This document shows positions 5,212 to 5,755 of a stretch of 5,755 bases of DNA, one piece after another (positions within the stretch are counted from its first letter, which is position 1; every line of letters begins with the position of its first letter). Under the pieces are notes generated by a model. The model was not told the origin of the DNA. It worked only from the letters and a program-made list of their open reading frames with translations, and did not search any database. Origin of the DNA: an uncultured Collinsella sp. (GTDB taxonomy: Bacteria; Actinomycetota; Coriobacteriia; Coriobacteriales; Coriobacteriaceae); contig URZB01000108.1 of NCBI GenBank assembly GCA_900552295.1, positions 1 to 5,755 on the forward strand. Reading direction: 5' to 3'. The position numbers and the translations under genes are program-made.

Positions 5212-5628
5212 ATGGTTATGAAACTCGATCAGCTTGTTAACGGCGCCATCAACGTTGGCTTTGGCGCTGCCGCCGTTGCTGTCGAAGGCGGCAAGAAGGT
5301 CCTCGACGACCTTAACACCAAGGGCGAGCAGGTCCGCAAGGACACCGCCACCCCCGATATCGCCCGCAGCGTGTCCGATATGTTCGAGCAGGCCGGTGGC
5401 ACCATCTCCGACCTGACCGAGCGTCTGGGCATGCAGGGCGAGACCGCGGCCCAGCGCGTGCTTGACGAGCTTATCCTTGCCCGCGTCCGCGTCATGACCG
5501 CTCCCGAGCGCACTGCCTTCCTGGCCCATGTGCGCGACATCGTCGATTCGGTCGAGGACAACGTGACCTCGGTGCCCGTCGAGTCCGTTGAGCCCGACGA
5601 TGCGAAGGATACCGAAGAGGCCGAGTAG
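5212..5628 (+). CDS. Phasin-like small helical protein, 138 aa
   Basis: A small, soluble, mostly helical protein with no signal peptide. Residues 8-31 (LVNGAINVGFG to GGKKVLDD) and the following KGEQVRKD (37-44) resemble the start of the phasin / polyhydroxyalkanoate-granule-associated family, where a Gly/Ala-rich helix precedes an EEL-VKKGE-like segment. A second helical block at 82-113 (RVLDELILARVRVMTAPERT and on) resembles the family's RV-ELL-R--LPSRKEIEALL-type part. The C-terminal 25 residues are acidic and probably disordered. No PHA synthase is visible, and in Firmicutes and Actinobacteria such proteins are often found without one, so a granule role is not claimed. The start is the ATG at 5212, 5 nt after GGAGA (5202-5206); the ATG at 5218 is possible. 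The next gene begins 8 nt after its stop, so the two are probably one operon. Confidence 0.75.
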   Translation: MVMKLDQLVNGAINVGFGAAAVAVEGGKKVLDDLNTKGEQVRKDTATPDIARSVSDMFEQAGGTISDLTERLGMQGETAAQRVLDELILARVRVMTAPERTAFLAHVRDIVDSVEDNVTSVPVESVEPDDAKDTEEAE

Positions 5629-5636
5629 CAGCGCAG

Positions 5637-5755
5637 ATGGCAGATTCCACCACCGATTACAACAATCTAGATCCCTTGGGTGACGAGGCGGCGGTTGTCG
5701 ATGAGGTCGACGCCGCCGTCTCGGGCGCTCGCAAGAAGCCGCGCGCCGTCGATAT
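5637..5755 (+). CDS. N-terminal part of an unidentified gene, possibly an AarF/UbiB-type kinase
   Basis: An ATG at 5637 opens a frame that stays open to the window edge: 39 complete codons, MADSTTDYNNLDPLGDEAA and on, then a basic RKKPR segment at residues 32-36. The stretch is acidic and low in hydrophobic residues, so it is likely a disordered leader before the folded domain. There is no clear ribosome binding site, which with the 8-nt gap from the previous stop suggests translational coupling. The product cannot be told from these residues. Phasin-like genes are often followed by an AarF/ABC1/UbiB kinase gene, so that is a positional guess with low confidence. Confidence 0.6.
   Translation, partial: MADSTTDYNNLDPLGDEAAVVDEVDAAVSGARKKPRAVD

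Overview
The window looks like chromosomal DNA from a GC-rich, anaerobic gut Actinobacterium of the Coriobacteriia, most probably Collinsella or a close relative. This rests on the codon use, strong AGGAGG ribosome binding sites, the FchA-FolD pair, the C69 dipeptidase and the phasin-like gene. It is inference from gene style, not a database match. No rRNA, tRNA, CRISPR or phage genes were seen.

Layout. Positions 1-1349 (minus strand) hold two paralogous lipoprotein genes in tandem. The second in transcription order (1-508) runs off the left edge; the first (750-1349) is complete and has its own terminator at 646-680. An identical 19-bp imperfect-dyad motif lies upstream of each (581-599 and 1562-1580). 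Positions 1350-1743 are a divergent intergenic region with a 15-bp tandem duplication, the second motif copy, a candidate sigma-70 promoter and a GC-rich leader hairpin. Positions 1744-3233 (plus strand) are a two-gene folate operon: a cyclodeaminase/cyclohydrolase (fchA) and a FolD-type methylene-THF dehydrogenase, 2 nt apart. Positions 3234-3588 hold a 238-bp AT-richer element bounded by perfect 35-bp inverted repeats, with a terminator hairpin inside it. Positions 3589-5112 encode a C69-family dipeptidase. Positions 5212-5628 encode a small phasin-like helical protein, followed 8 nt later by the first 39 codons of another gene that leaves the window.

How the genes work together. The clearest functional unit is fchA-folD. 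The FolD protein keeps the fold, the nucleotide-binding loop and the folate-binding Asp, but in ungapped alignment lacks the catalytic Lys and its partner Gln of bifunctional FolD (Ala52 and Phe96 here). It is therefore probably a dehydrogenase only, with the neighbouring FchA supplying the cyclohydrolase step. Automatic annotation would call it bifunctional. The dipeptidase fits peptide and amino-acid catabolism. The lipoproteins are surface proteins of unknown role.

The points most worth a second look are the split of FolD activities, the inverted-repeat element after folD, and the 19-bp motif shared by the two lipoprotein upstream regions.
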